Shown here one piece after another: positions 23,600-37,469 of a DNA stretch of 64,000 nucleotides. Source of the DNA: Gymnorhina tibicen (Eukaryota; Chordata; Aves; Passeriformes; Artamidae); the NCBI GenBank assembly GCA_013399875.1, contig VXAZ01002108.1:1216095-1280094 (forward strand), read 5' to 3'. Position 1 is the stretch's first letter; each line of letters begins with the position of its first letter. The notes under the pieces were generated by a model. That model saw only the letters and a list, made by a program, of their open reading frames with translations, did not search any database and was not told the DNA's origin. The position numbers and the translations under genes are program-made.

Positions 23600-26500
23600 A
23601 AATTAAGAAAATCAACCTTTCTACTGTTTTAGTATACCAAAGAATGTTATAGTGAGAGCTAAGAACTCACTGAATATTAATGTAAATTTTAATAATCTAC
23701 TGTGTTATCTTTTAACAAGAAAAAAAAATGACCTTCAGCTGAATAAAATCCTTAGATTGTTTTATTTTACATTTTTTTGAATGTGTATATTAATTTTCTC
23801 ACAAAGTAGTTCTGAAAATTAAAAGGTATTTACTGAGAAACAACTGAGTAGCCTGGAGGTAAAAAACATAGAGTGAATTAGTAACAGTAGTATGAGAACA
23901 GATCTAGTTTAACAGATCTATCATCTCATCACTTGTTTTTTCCCAAGCTCATTAGAAAAAATCCAGCAAAACACAAATGTCTGATATAGTTTTAACGGAC
24001 ATTGACTAAGTTTAATAGAAATTGCTTTAATTTTTTTGTGATAGGGCTAAGTTGTAACATTACTTGTGTCCCTATTTTGGGGGAATAAAGTAGTTTCACA
24101 GAATAACTAAGTAAAACTATCTAAATCATCATTACTATTTTCAGAAGGAAGGGATTGGATTTTGAGCCCAAATACATTGAAATCAGTGCAGAAGGCTGGC
24201 CATTTACTAAATACTCTATTACCAGCTTACAAATACATCTGCTGTCTCAGATAGAACAGGTGGTAATAAACAAACCCATCTGCCATCGTACACCGCAGGT
24301 AAAATTCACTTACTTTTGAGTCTGGGAACTATTACAATCAGTAGTAATTTTTTCAAAGACCTTTTTTCCCCACTTAACACAATATTTAATTCATGAAATG
24401 CAACCTTTCATGAGGCCAAAAGAGACCTCAAGAGGACAAAAAGGCTCTTTGAGGCTGCAAGATGCTGAGTGGACCCCACAAATCACCCACCCCCAGCCCC
24501 TCCAGTGGCCCAGCTAAGCAGAGATTGGGGCCTGCCAGGAGCAGCCTGGTGCCAGCTCCACTTCCTTCTTGAAGTGTCATAGACACCTGTTATAAGATGA
24601 AACCCTGCAGAATCATGACTTGTAATGTCAAATGTCATTAGACATTTTGTCTAATTTTTCAAACAAATGTACAGATTCCTTTTGCCTGACTCAGTCCTTT
24701 TGAGCTATGCAGTGTCCAAAGACTCTCTCCAACAAGCTGCTAATGTTGTATGGAATTAAAAATTCCTATTCAATGCATAGAGACACTATTTTGTGCATTC
24801 ACTATGACAATATGTGTTCGAAGATTAGTTTTCATACTACACAAGTCCCTCACATAATTATCATAAAAGCATAATCAAGAAAGAGCATGCAACTACTTCA
24901 GAAAAATTCCTGATGTTCAGAGTGCCTGATACATATGTAACTTTATATGAAAGCTTTACAAATATACGTATTTAATTTAACCTCAACAAATATTTTCTAA
25001 CATCCAACTAACTTTTTCTTCATTCATCTCACAAGTGATTTTTTCCCTGAAATCTGATTCTGGATGGATACTAAACAATTTTAAATATGGAGCTGACTTG
25101 TGCAGAATTCCGTATTCTCCTGTTTCTTTGATCATCTGTTAGATTCAAGCTTTCCACCCAGTCCTTCAGACATGACTGAGAATGTCCAACATGAATATTA
25201 AATAAACTGCAAGATCTGACTGCAGTAGCTCAAGAAAGACTATTACTCCAGGTGATTAGCAAAGGAACTCTGCCCAGCACAGGACATCAATCTTCACTCA
25301 TACGAAAAAACAGACCAGCATATTAATGATCTCACCTAGACACCAACCTTTGAAAAGTTGCTAGTTTGAAAATTCAGTCCACTAAGTTATTTATCCTGTC
25401 CCCTAATTTAAGAAAATATCATAATTCATTTCTAGGCAAAGTTGGCCTTTTCCAAAATATTTTATGTTCCTAGCAAATAGTTATTAAGATGAGAATTCTA
25501 TGGTCTTGCTTGTGTTTATTATTATACCATGTCCTTTGTTGTCATTTGCAAACCAGAACTCAGGAGCTGGTGCTTTCCAAGCAGTATTTGGATGGTCTGT
25601 CGTGTCTCATCCAAATCATGAGTCCCAGTCCCTGACACTGGTGGAATTTCCTTGCAGCTGGCACATTTGCATCTTCCCACAACCCTCTATCAGATATTCC
25701 TGCTTCATATTATGCTCCCCACCCACTCTCCATGGCCCTGGTACTTTACTGTCAAAAGTATTTTTCAAATTTTCTTCCTTAGCAACCATTTGTACCTAAA
25801 AATTATGCTTCTAGAGATCTAGAGAACCATTGTCACCTTTAAGTCTTCCAACCTACATATCATATATACAAATTTTGTTTAGTTTAAGTATTCTGTTTAT
25901 ATAACTATTCTGTTTAATTTCCCCCTGGTAATTCTGGGAGAAATATTTTAGTTGTTTAAACTCAATAAGATGCTGACAGACAGACCTAATCAAGATCTTC
26001 CCATTGTTTTAGCATTTGTTTATTCTCAGCTGCTATTTTTCCTAATTTCCTCTTCAATGATTCTTTGTGCAACATCTGTCTCTTCCATGAAATCCAATTC
26101 ACCAAATCAGCCTACTGAAAGTACTGATTTTAACCAAAGAAACACAACATAAAAATGTAAAAACTTTCTGCATGATCCATGGGGTTTTAGGGACACTTCC
26201 ACTTAGTTGCAATTTGGTTGATACTCAAAGCAAGCTGAATGAATCTCTAAATACATGAGGACAAGAAAATAATGCAAACAGAATGTAAGGAGTTATTACT
26301 GCATTCTCAAAAACTAATAGCATTCATCAGGTTCATTTCAGCCCTCTGGAGAAGCACTGCCATGGATAGTAGATAAAAATGAACCTGGTAAAGGAAATGA
26401 ATAGAGTATCTTGGAAATAGGGACAGTCTTTCAGAGCTCTGCATTTTGAACACAGGTAGATGAAAATGACATGCCTGACCTGAAGTGTTAACACTTTGCT

Positions 26501-26835
26501 TTATAGATTGAGTTATTTGTGTTAGACTTGTCAATCAAATCAGGAATGAATATATTGCAGCAGCTGTGAAATTTGATTAAAATTTATTGCAGTCTTTCTT
26601 TTTCCTAAAGTCTGAATACATTTAGATGGCCTAATAACTGTGAAATTTTGATTTTGCTTGTTAATTGTTCATTATTTTTATTGTTAGGGAAATTATTCTT
26701 GCTTTGCTTTTAGCTGAAGAGCAGTTAAAATCAGCCCTTTCATATTAACACTTCCACACCTTGAAGCAATATTTAAGGTGCCTTTTACAGAAAGAATCCT
26801 GACTGCACACACTACTAAACTTTATGCTTAATACT

Positions 26836-26849
26836 AAAAAAAAAAAAAA
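26836..26849. repeat. Poly-A run, 14 bp
   Basis: A plain A homopolymer. No LINE or processed-pseudogene body was recognised upstream. Confidence 0.9.
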
Positions 26850-28544
26850 TTAAAATACTTGCACTGTAAGAAACTAATTACAGGAAAGTAATGCTTTTGA
26901 AATGTAAAAGTCCAATTCTGCTTAACTGGACTTCTTCCTCAAACAACTTAAAAACCTGGAATGTCTGGGAAAAAATGGGAGACAGATGAAAGCATTTGGT
27001 AAACCTTTATCATTCTTATGGACAAAATAATTCAGTCTATCAGGACAGTTACTCATTATTATTACTTCTATATAGAAAATTATGCACTGCTATGAAAATA
27101 CTTACTGAGCAACTGCTCTTTAAATATTAGATAAATTGGCTAAATATCAGACAGGTGTAAGTTTTATTCCTTTCCCACAGCTTAGAAAAATTACATTATC
27201 ACTAAGATAATTCTATCTCTTTGCAGCAACAAGAAAGCTGTAGGACTTTCAGTCCTGATTTTTAGCCCCCCTCCAATCTCCAAAAAGAACAGTTTCAAAG
27301 GTGCAAATGCAAGTGAAGGTGCTTTATGATGAACTTCATTTTACGATTCTGATCTCAGATAGACAGGTCTGTCTAACTGTGTCCATATTTATGAGGAAGT
27401 ATTTTTACGATTAAATGACATCAATTGCACCCATCTGCAGCTCCAAACTAGGAAGACTGGGTTCAAAATTCTTTTCCTACTTATATCTCTTTAAAGTAAT
27501 TTCAATAACTGAAATATTCTTTTTATCATAGCCTTCAGGGTGCAAAGAGAAAAGATATTTAATCATTCTTCATAGGAGATTTTTAATAGCAGCATGTAAT
27601 TATTTTAGTGCATTTATAGAGAGAAAAGTTACAGTTGACTAAAAGAAATACAATACATGGTGTGTATAGTAGGTGATGTGCATGCATCATCTCCTCATAT
27701 ATAACCAAATTAATTTGAAGCTGCGTGGCCAGCTTTCTCTTCCTCCTGTAGCCAGCAGCTTGAATTAAACAAAATTGTTGAAATAATAATTTTAATTCCA
27801 GTATTCTCACCTAAGTTAGCAATAATTTGATGCTTTCATTAAGTACAACATGCAGTCTCCCTCTCATTTTACAGATAAATTTTGTGTCTGCAATACTTTA
27901 CCATTTTGTAGAAGGTACAGTAATTGTAAGGTAATCGTTCTGTCTTTATAATTTTTAGGATGGCAGAGAATTTTTAGAAATATTATGCATAATCTTATGT
28001 AACCTCCCAGAACTAGTGCTGAAGATAAACTTTCTTTCCCAGGAAGAAATCTTCTCTGTGTTTATAAAGAGAGGAAATATACCCAGAACTCCATTTGAAA
28101 GTTAATTGTATCCTTTCTTCTGTCCTCTCAGAAGACAACAAGTGTTTTTAAGAACAGTCAGGTGTTTGGCCAATATTGTAATACAAAGAGCAGACTTAGA
28201 CTTACGCAATTTTATCACTGATAATTCCACCTGTAGGACGATTTCTGCATAAACACTGTTATAAATAGTTCTGACCCCTGATTTCAACATGTTGTGTCTC
28301 ACTGGATATGATGGGTTGCACTGTTTTTCCTTCGTGGTTATTCGGAGACCTGCTCCTGTACAAGGTCTTGTTTTCAATTGCTCAGAGCAGCATCAAATCT
28401 CAGTAATGCAGGCCAGTTCTTTCCAGGGACCAGGATACTTTGGAAGATCTTTGGACAACAAGGCTTAAACAATGGGGAAGCCTCCATAATTGTCACAGTT
28501 CCCACTGACATGATATATGCAGCCACTCTGAAGCCTAAACTGGC

Positions 28545-28825
28545 AAAACCAAAACAAACCAAAACCAAACCAAACCAAACCAAACCAAACCAAATCAAAA
28601 AACCAAATAAACAAACCAAGCAAGCAAAACCAAACAAACAAAAACCAAAACCAACCAACCAAAACCAAATAACCCCCCAAAACCCAAACCAAACCAACAA
28701 CAAAACAAAAACAAACACGCAAACAAACAAACAAAAAAAAACAACAAAAAAATCCCCAAAAACCCCAAAAAATCAACCACCAAAAAACCAAAGCAAATCA
28801 AAAAACTCAAAAGAAACAAAACTCC
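28545..28825. repeat. A/C-only simple repeat (CCAAA-type)
   Basis: About 280 bp are made almost entirely of A and C on the plus strand, with CCAAA units most regular at 28560-28595 and degenerate AC words after that. G and T are almost absent. The 154-codon plus-strand ORF and the 74-118-codon minus-strand ORFs (K/P/N/Q-rich and F/W/L/V-rich) are artefacts of the missing stop codons and are not genes. Confidence 0.95.
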
Positions 28826-30360
28826 ACATTTACAATCTTTAAAGTCAGGGATTTATGCAGTATTACAGTTACACCCACAGGCAGATAACTGCAGCTTCAA
28901 GGCTTTAGTCAGGGAAATTACAGGCATTCCCAGTGATGAAGAGGTCAAAATGGAGAGCTTTAAGAGGCTCACTGTTCATACACACTCCTGTGGTATTTTT
29001 TAGCACGGATAGGTGGGGTTCGCCAGGCATTCACTATGTTCATGCTCCAAGTTATTTTTATAAAGCGAAGTCAGACGTGCCTTATATGAGCACAGCATAG
29101 TTACAGGGATAGAAACACCAAATATTAGTACCACTTTTAATAGAAATATCACCCATTCAGTCAAAAAATTTATAAGAATAATGGCTAAACTATTATAAAG
29201 ATCATAAGCATCTTGTTAATTTGACAACTGACAGGGTATTTTAATGCATTCTATGTGTTCTCCCTTCCTTTTAATTGTTTAGTGAAGGCACATTATAGAT
29301 TCTACTACTAAAAACTGTATTTTCTATTTCCCTGAGATTACTAGAGGCTGAGTAACAATGTATAAAACGTGTTAATATTTCTATCCATTAGTCATGACTT
29401 GATAGAGGAGGATGATTATGTTTTCCTACTGAAAATAGAAAGATGTCCAAGGTTGTCAGCAGGAACTTGATTGGTTTGCAAAAGACACTTGCCCAATTTG
29501 TATGTTTACGAGACACATTGTCACAATTCCGTGATCTTAAAGACAGATGCGCCATTGGAGTACACAGGCAAAGAAAATGTAAATATAAACATACCATTAA
29601 TGCAGAGAGATTCACATTCTTCAAAGAGCACAATCGAAAAAGGTCTGAATGCTCTTCTCCAAAGTGTACTAACAGTGTCAGTGCTGAGTATTACCAGAGA
29701 GATTCCTCATGGCAGTTTTAGATTGACTGACATCCTGAAATATGCTTTTTTTACTCTTTGAGCTGAAGCAATGTAAACCTTTCTTATTCTGGATGTGATA
29801 AAAGGTACACAGAAGTTATTCTGGATGAGGAAATCTTTGTTCCAAAGTTTGGGAAACAAAATGAAACTGCAAAGAAGTGCACTGTTTCACGTAGCCACTC
29901 TCATTTATTGTAGCACTCTGACTCTAACACAGCCGTAATAATAACTCAAGCAAGGCTTGTTATGGACAAACCTCCACTCTTCCCTGTGACCTCTACAGAA
30001 CCTGATCAAGTCAAGGCTGTGGTGACTTATACACCAGAAAATCTACTTCTGATTGATTCATTCTGGTTAAGCACAGGGTACAAATGCAGAGGGAATGTGT
30101 GTGGTGGTGGGAAGTTACACACCAGAGAATGCACTGTCAGCTATCAGGCAGTGTGTGCTAGCACAGTTTGTGCGCCAAGGTACTGGAAGAACATGCTTTA
30201 TCTGGAGTAGAAATATACAATATTAATATACATTTTAAGTCCTTTTTCTTCCTAAACCAGCATGCCTTGGCATATAAACACCAGTCCAGGCTTCTCATAT
30301 TTCTGTTAACTCAGAAGCGATCTGTACAAATCAATAAGCCCTGCATAAATAGGTGAGAAA

Positions 30361-30380
30361 AAGTCTAAGCAAGTCTAAGC
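30361..30380. repeat. 10-bp tandem duplication
   Basis: AAGTCTAAGC occurs twice in direct succession. Confidence 0.9.
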
Positions 30381-33300
30381 TTGTCAGATGGAAAGTGCTG
30401 AAGGAAAAGTACAAGTTACAAACAGTTTCTCTTGATTTGCCTTTGAAACTACTCCTTAGTATGCTGAACTGAATCAGGGCAGAAAAGGGTCATAAAACAT
30501 GGTGGTACTAAATGCTCAATATGAAAAGTAAACACCAAGAAATTTCTTTGCATATCTCAGTGAAACTTCTAAGCAATTAGTTGGACTGTACATGCTTGCA
30601 GCCAATTTACATATATTTCCAATTCAAAGAAACTTTTGGAAAATACACCAGAAACAATTAAAATACAGTAGAGATACATAGGAACAAAATAAGTAAGCCA
30701 CAATTAATTACCTTCTTACTCCTGGAATGCATATCAATATCTAGAAACAATTGTTCTAGTTTAATTAGTAATAGTTAAGTTCTATGCATTTTCAATACTG
30801 TGCTCACAACCAACTCTTCTGATATTTTACAGCAGTAAAACCCAGTTATTTTAAACCATTTTGGGGAAGCTTCAAACTACTCATGACTAGAACAATGGTT
30901 TGGGCTGATTCTTGGATGAATGAAGATGGAGGTTGGTGGAATACTTATCAAGGCTTATAAAAAGAGAATTTCTCTATTCATTTCTCTTAGCTGTACATAG
31001 AAGTGGAATCATTTCATTACGTGAGGTGTGTTAATCCCACACAGCAATACAAGAGATTCTGATCTGCTGTGACATGAAACACACCAGCTGTGGTCACTGC
31101 TCTGCTACCATGGTTCTAAATTAGACATTATGCTGTATAGGTGTTGCTCATTAATAAAACTACCACTAACAGTCAAACAATACAAGGATAGTCCAGAATT
31201 TCTATTGTGGAGGATAACGAGTTTAGAAGGAGCACTGCTACCCAATTAGGCACCCAGAAGCAGATGGAACTGTCTTGCCATCTCATGAGATATTAGAATA
31301 TTGACACCCAAAATCCTGTTAATAACATCTGTTAACCTAATTACAAAGAATGTGCATGTTTAATAAATTAATTTCTAAATCAAATAGCTTCCAGCACATC
31401 TCTTATGACTGTTGATTTGAAAGGCTGACAACTCAGTTTTTTCAACAAAAACAACAAACAGCAAATTACTTTCTCACCTGCCAGAGATTTAAAAGTCTTA
31501 ATAGATCAAATACCTATCCTTTTGTTAGGATACAAACTTTCCAACTTGTACATACATGACACCAAATATAATGACATCTACAAGCATTTTCTTAAAACTA
31601 GTATTCGGACTTAAATGTATTTGGACTCAGTTTGACTTTTCTTACCAATTTATTTTCTTTGTGAAACTGGCTCTCAGCTGAGTTTACTAGTTGTTACTAA
31701 TGATACACGTGTGTGAGAAGATAAATGGGCACAGTTAATTATGCAGTATCTGGTGAGATTAATGTTGTATCTGTATTATCCACATGTATCATTGAGAAAG
31801 ACAGTTTTATACACGAGACCAGGCAATTGATTAAGATGAATCATCAGATCACTGAAGCTCATTTTACCAGTCATTACAATGGGCTCCGTCTGGCAATTTC
31901 AGCAATTAGGGTTAACATGAACTCTTCCCTCAAACTGTTTTGAGGGGGCAATTCAAGAGCAAAAAGGCTCAATTTTTACTGTCAGATAGATGATGTTAGA
32001 GGGGAAAATTATCATTATAAACTATCTCCATATACAGGTTATCTTTCATTTTAAAACATTTCTTTTTGGGGTGAAGTAATTAAATGTCTCCACACTAGAG
32101 CAGGTAAGGCTATCACCTCCTGGCTACATACAGTCTTACAGTTAAATTAACCTAGGTATAAAGAAGATTCATCAATATCATGAAAAAGACTTGGCGAACT
32201 TGGACTATTAGATTTACTGCATCACAGCTATTGCAGTGACTTTCGTTCTAAATGAATGATTTGGTCTCCAACATAATCAACAAGCCTTGAAATTCTATCC
32301 TTCTAAAACAAAGACTCAAAGGCATGCAGAGGTATTCACACTGGAAGCTACAAATACAGGACAGGTGAAATTTTGCCATTGCTTTAATACTTCTGTGTTG
32401 CTGGCTGTTCACTGTTGACCCCTATGTTTGCCAACGGTTATGAAGAAACAGGCATTTTTAATTTATTTTTAAGCAGACCATTACAAATTGATAGTAACAA
32501 TCACATCTGATGTATTTTTAAAAATGGACCCAACTGGGTCCTGCACATCTGCCACAAATGTAGCAGGCAAACTTAATGGCATCTTTACTGCCCACAAGAC
32601 AAAATGTTTGGATTAGTTTTTTATTTCTAGATTGAAATTAATCTGCACTCACTGGAGATTGAGCTTGCATTAACAAAAAGATTGAAGAAGTCTCTCTTGC
32701 ATCTGGAATGGAAGCTTTGTAATGACACTCAACTCTTGTGGGAATTTTTCCCACAACCTAGTACTATTCTCTGTAAGCTTTGTTTGCTGAATAAAAGAGT
32801 TTAACTCTTTCTGGAGAACATTCCATGTGTTTCTTCCTAGAAATCATTATCACCTAAGTGCTATTGGAGTGTATTGAATGCCTAAAATGAGCCTGGAAAT
32901 TTTAACTTGGTTATATATCATGGGCACAGCAAGAATTCAGCCGAGAGAGAGATGTTAAGGGACTTGCTGATGTATTGCCTGACCTAGATAAAAGGGTGAC
33001 ATTCTAAATGTCTGTAACAGGTTTCTATTTGAAGGACCTTTACAAATTTAAGGGGATGGGAAAAAAGAGCCAATATATTAAAAATTAGCCTGCATTAAAA
33101 ACATTTTTTTTGGAAGTGTTAATGCTTTTCATGTAGCCAGTTGTGTGCTATATTATAAAATCTTGTGGTTTTTACAATATCCCTTAAAGAGTAATATAAG
33201 CAGATGGATGTTTTAGTGGCAGTCTCTTCTATGTGTATTTCCAATCAAATGAAAAAATAAAACCTCTCCTGGCCTGTGATGTTATGATTATTCAGGTAAC

Positions 33301-36300
33301 TGAACTGTGCTGTGACATAACCATTTAATAAAGCTTCCTATGAATTGTACTTTTAAAATGTAGAGGAACAACTCCATCTACTACTTAGGGAGGTTCCATT
33401 CATATTTCATGTAACTAATACATAAGAGAGAATCATTACTTGGAATATTCTCACTGATGCATTTTTGTACAGATGCAAGAGAAAACAAAGGAAAAAAATG
33501 TCTGGAGAAAGCACAATAAAATTCCATTTTTCTGTGAAATATATGGCCAGTAATATGGAATATATGGAATTAGACTATGATCAAGCCATCTCTCAGAAAC
33601 CCTGAAGAGTTTTTTCAGCACCTGAAGGTGTTCAGGCCATCACACTATCAAGGTCCCAACATGTTCTGGCTAACTAAACTCTCCCAAAAGATGCCGACAC
33701 TTCCCCAGTTCTCTGCTCTGTCCTGATTGCAATATTCTCTCTGCTGGTGCTCTGTTCCTCCTCAACAATGGACAGCAAACTAAAATTTCAAACCCCAGGC
33801 ACCAAGATGCACCAAGCTGCCAATCACTCTTGAGCCAATTCAACACACACACTTAAGTCTAACACCAATATCCTTTATGACCATATTTGCTGTATGACTC
33901 AGCAGCATCAGTAAGGTCTCCTGCATGGTGGGGACATTAGTACACAGTTAGAGATAATCTACTTTGGTAGACAAGCTGTCCTTTTGTCATTTAAAAGTGA
34001 TAATTAAATGTTGTTTTTCCTTACTGGCCATGCAGGATGCTGTTACTCTTATGACCCTTCGGATACTGAATTTTTAGTGAAGAAAACAGCAAGGCAGCTC
34101 TCGGGGCTTCACACAGCAGGAACTAAGAGGGCTGTGGTTTGGTTTTGCTGCTCCAACTGGCTTCTTTTTATCTTAGCTTCTACAGTCAGATTTGGGGGTT
34201 ATTTTCCCATTATCTCAGAAAGGTGTTATGAGGTTTAATAAAACAGAAATTGTAAAATATTTTAAGCCTGCTGAATGAAAAACACTGCAAACCATAAACC
34301 TTACAAAAGCTGAGTATTAGCAGCTGAGACTCCCATCCTTAGCGCTTGCTATGTTGAAGAAAGACCAGCAGTACTCCTGATATTGCAACACTCTGTCTTG
34401 CTGCAAGGATCATACTTTCTCTGCCAGTTTAGCTTTTCATGGGTATTTTGGATTCCTCTTTCTTTTCATGTACAATGCAACATTAATAATACTCCGTCTA
34501 AAAGAGGTAAGCATGTCCAAAAATTTAGCACTGGCTTGTAGTCATTTGCTCTGAGCTAACATGATTCAGAATTATGTAAATCTAGTGACTGTGGAGAGAT
34601 AGACAGCCCTCTAAGCCTGCACTGGGAAAACCAAAGCAAAGCAATATTATTGACATTAATGAGATCAGAAGCAAATTAATCTGTTGATCATTTGAACATT
34701 TGAAGACAAGACTTGTGACAGCTCAGAGAAACCAATGATTTCCTTTCTTTTCTCTTTGACATCTATTGAATTACGTAATTTCCTGTATTGTTTCATGTTT
34801 CAAGGAAGAGTGGTCACCCAGACTGACAATGTTTCCTTGCCCCTGCAGAGGGGACACGAGATTTACACATCCTATAAAGGAAGACATCAGAACATTGAAA
34901 TGCTTTTTAAATTACATTCTTTACTTTTCTGTAAATATATTTCTTTGACTGTGTATATCCTACAACATAAAGAACATTTATAGGATCCAAAGTGGCATAC
35001 ACTAGGATGTTTTTTAACAGGAAAATAAAGGATAAAAGCAGAGCACTACTTTTTAAGTATTTTGAACTTTCAGACATCACTAAAGATGGAAACATTTTTT
35101 TTCCACTCATTTTTCAAAGTATCAGACTATGCTTTTATTTTCTCCTGTATGGCTGATAAAATGCTAAGTGCTGCACCTCGTATATCTCCCTGCATATAGT
35201 TACACAACAGCTGTCAAAGGCTGTGTGCACCTCTGAAAAGGTGATGAAGCTCCACTTTTCAAAATGACCATTTGTTGCAAAAGACACTTCAACATTTTCT
35301 CTTTTCCTCTGTATGAAAGACATTGTTGAGACACCAGCTATAAATAGACTTTGCTTTGTACACTAGGTGCTTTTCTCTCATCCTTTCTTCCTCCCTCTGA
35401 CTCTGCCCACTGAATAAGCACTTTGCTGAAGCAATTCAGAAGCACAGTGAAATCAAACATTCTCCTGCCTCTCTATTTCTTTTCAAAATAATGAGGGCCA
35501 GTTGCAATTTTTTAATGTTTCCATCTATTGTGATAAGTCAGCAATCTTTTTTCCAATATTTTCTTTTGTGACAGCTGATTGTCTTGATTTTGGAAGTTTC
35601 AAGTGTGAGTTTGAGAATTAGGATTTCTTAATTATAGTTTTTATTCCTCTAAAAGTTAATAATAAATTACAGTTTATTTTAAAAAAACCCCAAAAACGTT
35701 AGGCATCATGGTAGTGACAAGTATCACCCAAATAGGCCAGGCCCCGTTTGAACGCTTTTTCAGTCCAATAAAAAGACTCATAATCTCCTGAGATCCCATT
35801 TTACCTTAGTGGTTTTTTCATTCCTTCACAAAAAGGAAAAAATAAAATCATAATTCAGCAGACAAGATAGTGTCAAAACACGGAGAAAAGAGGTATGCCA
35901 TGTCAAAATAGTGCAGGTAAACAAAAGGTAAAGTCTTCCACTCACCCTGAAAACAGCAGAAATCAAACTCAGTCAGACATTCCTGCTGCTACAGGAACCT
36001 TCCAGCAAAGAGGATTGAAGACTGCAAATCACCACTCACACACAGTTATGTCCTCTGAAATTTTAAAAGCTTAAGCTAAATATTGAAAGAACATCAGTTT
36101 AGAATATTCATGGATCTGATAATGATATTTAAAGAGCTTCCCTCGTAGCAAGACATAAAAGCACATGATAGCTCCTGATACATTGCTGGCTGTAAAACAA
36201 CTTTCATTACAATCCTTAGTATGTTTCCCGCATAATGTGACTTGGAAAACTGATGGGCAGCCTTACTCGAGTACGCATCTACATCATTGAGTATTTAATG

Positions 36301-36816
36301 CTAAAAACTAGGAGAGGCAAATCTTAGGGAGCAAAACTCATATAACATTAAACACTGTTAGACAAGACATTTTTCCTAGTTTTGCTGCTATAGATATTAA
36401 ATGTGTGCCACTACATCCTGAAGACATGAGTTTAAAATCAGAGTAAACATTCCCCCTTCACCCCATTCATCTGTCTCCTATGACCACTCAGTTTGAAAAT
36501 GCTACATACTGGTATATTATCTGAGGAACAAAAATACTTTATCTGGGCTTACTGCTTTTATTCAACACCCAGAACAATCTATGTCTATTCCTTTAAGCTC
36601 CTTTGGATGTGAAAAAATATGGTTACATAAATCTTTGTAATCCTGAGGGGAGGATAGCATATAAAGAGTTTACTTGCATTAGGATTAAGTCTAGTGTATT
36701 ACAGTGCAATCTTTAATCTCCTAAAATCTACCTCACCATTCCAAGCTGTTTTGTGTGAGTAGACGAAGCTTTGGAAATAGGACACAGCTGGCAAGAGTGA
36801 TAGACAGAAACACTTT

Positions 36817-36853
36817 AAAAAAAAGAAAAGAAAAGAAAAAGAGAGAAAAGAAG
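36817..36853. repeat. (AAAAG)n purine run
   Basis: 37 consecutive purines with AAAAG periodicity followed by GAGAG. It is a simple repeat. Confidence 0.9.
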
Positions 36854-37331
36854 CAATTGGTGAAACTGCTAATGGGCTGATTAAAAACAGTGACATACAC
36901 AACATTATTTTTATTAACTTAGAAATGACAGAAGTTGGATGAAGTTCTTGTAAAACAAATTAGGGGGAAAAAAATCATCAAAGTTTGAAAACAGGGAAGA
37001 TTCAAATGTGGACCAAAACCCATCTAAAACCACTGCACAAGATACCAAAGTCTTGTTTTGTTCTGAGATTCCTTGATCCAGACAAATATAACAAATGTTT
37101 CTTCGGTAACAAAAAAGGACACAACAGCGTGCTGAAATGGACTTTTTACTCTCTTTTGATGAAACTCTATGGAATGAAAACACTACTGAAGCCATGTATT
37201 ACTCCAGAGAAAAATGTAGGAAAAAGTTATTATTAGGCATATTTCTAAAGAACACTACAGTTTTCTTTGGACTTGTGATTTCCCATTCAAAGTTTCCTGG
37301 TGAGGTACCTATGCCTCTGCTGAGTTTACAG

Positions 37332-37469
37332 GTTCAAAAGGCCAAAAGCAGTGAAGCTCAGCAAAAAATGCACAGGCCTGACTGGATGAGATACTGGAGC
37401 ATTGATCCCCAACTCTGCAGCCTCGGCTGAGGGATTTCACTGCATAACTCTCAGTTTCCTTTGGCTCTG
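37332..37469 (+). other. Exon-like segment with strong donor, unproven
   Basis: It is bounded on the left by GTTTACAG, which has only a weak pyrimidine tract, and on the right by CTG|GTAAGTT, a near-consensus 5' splice site. The first 32 codons are open and GC-richer, then a TGA lies at 37428-37430. An internal coding exon is therefore excluded, and a terminal or lncRNA exon remains possible. No peptide family was recognised. Confidence 0.15.

Larger units (their letters stand above)
20861..28544. other. Unannotated AT-rich non-coding DNA
   Basis: No gene or transposon was recognised. It contains a (TTTGG)-like tract at 22151-22189, a direct repeat with TAATTA sites at 22219-22252, a short local duplication at 23540-23599, a poly-A run at 26836-26849, and a small GC-rich islet at about 24470-24580. 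ORFs reach at most 123 codons (21365-21736) and have no recognisable product. Confidence 0.55.

Noticed and set aside
28378..28842. 154-codon K/P/N/Q-rich plus-strand ORF, and F/W/L/V-rich minus-strand ORFs
   Set aside because: They translate an A/C-only simple repeat that cannot form stop codons on the plus strand. Both amino-acid biases follow directly from base composition.
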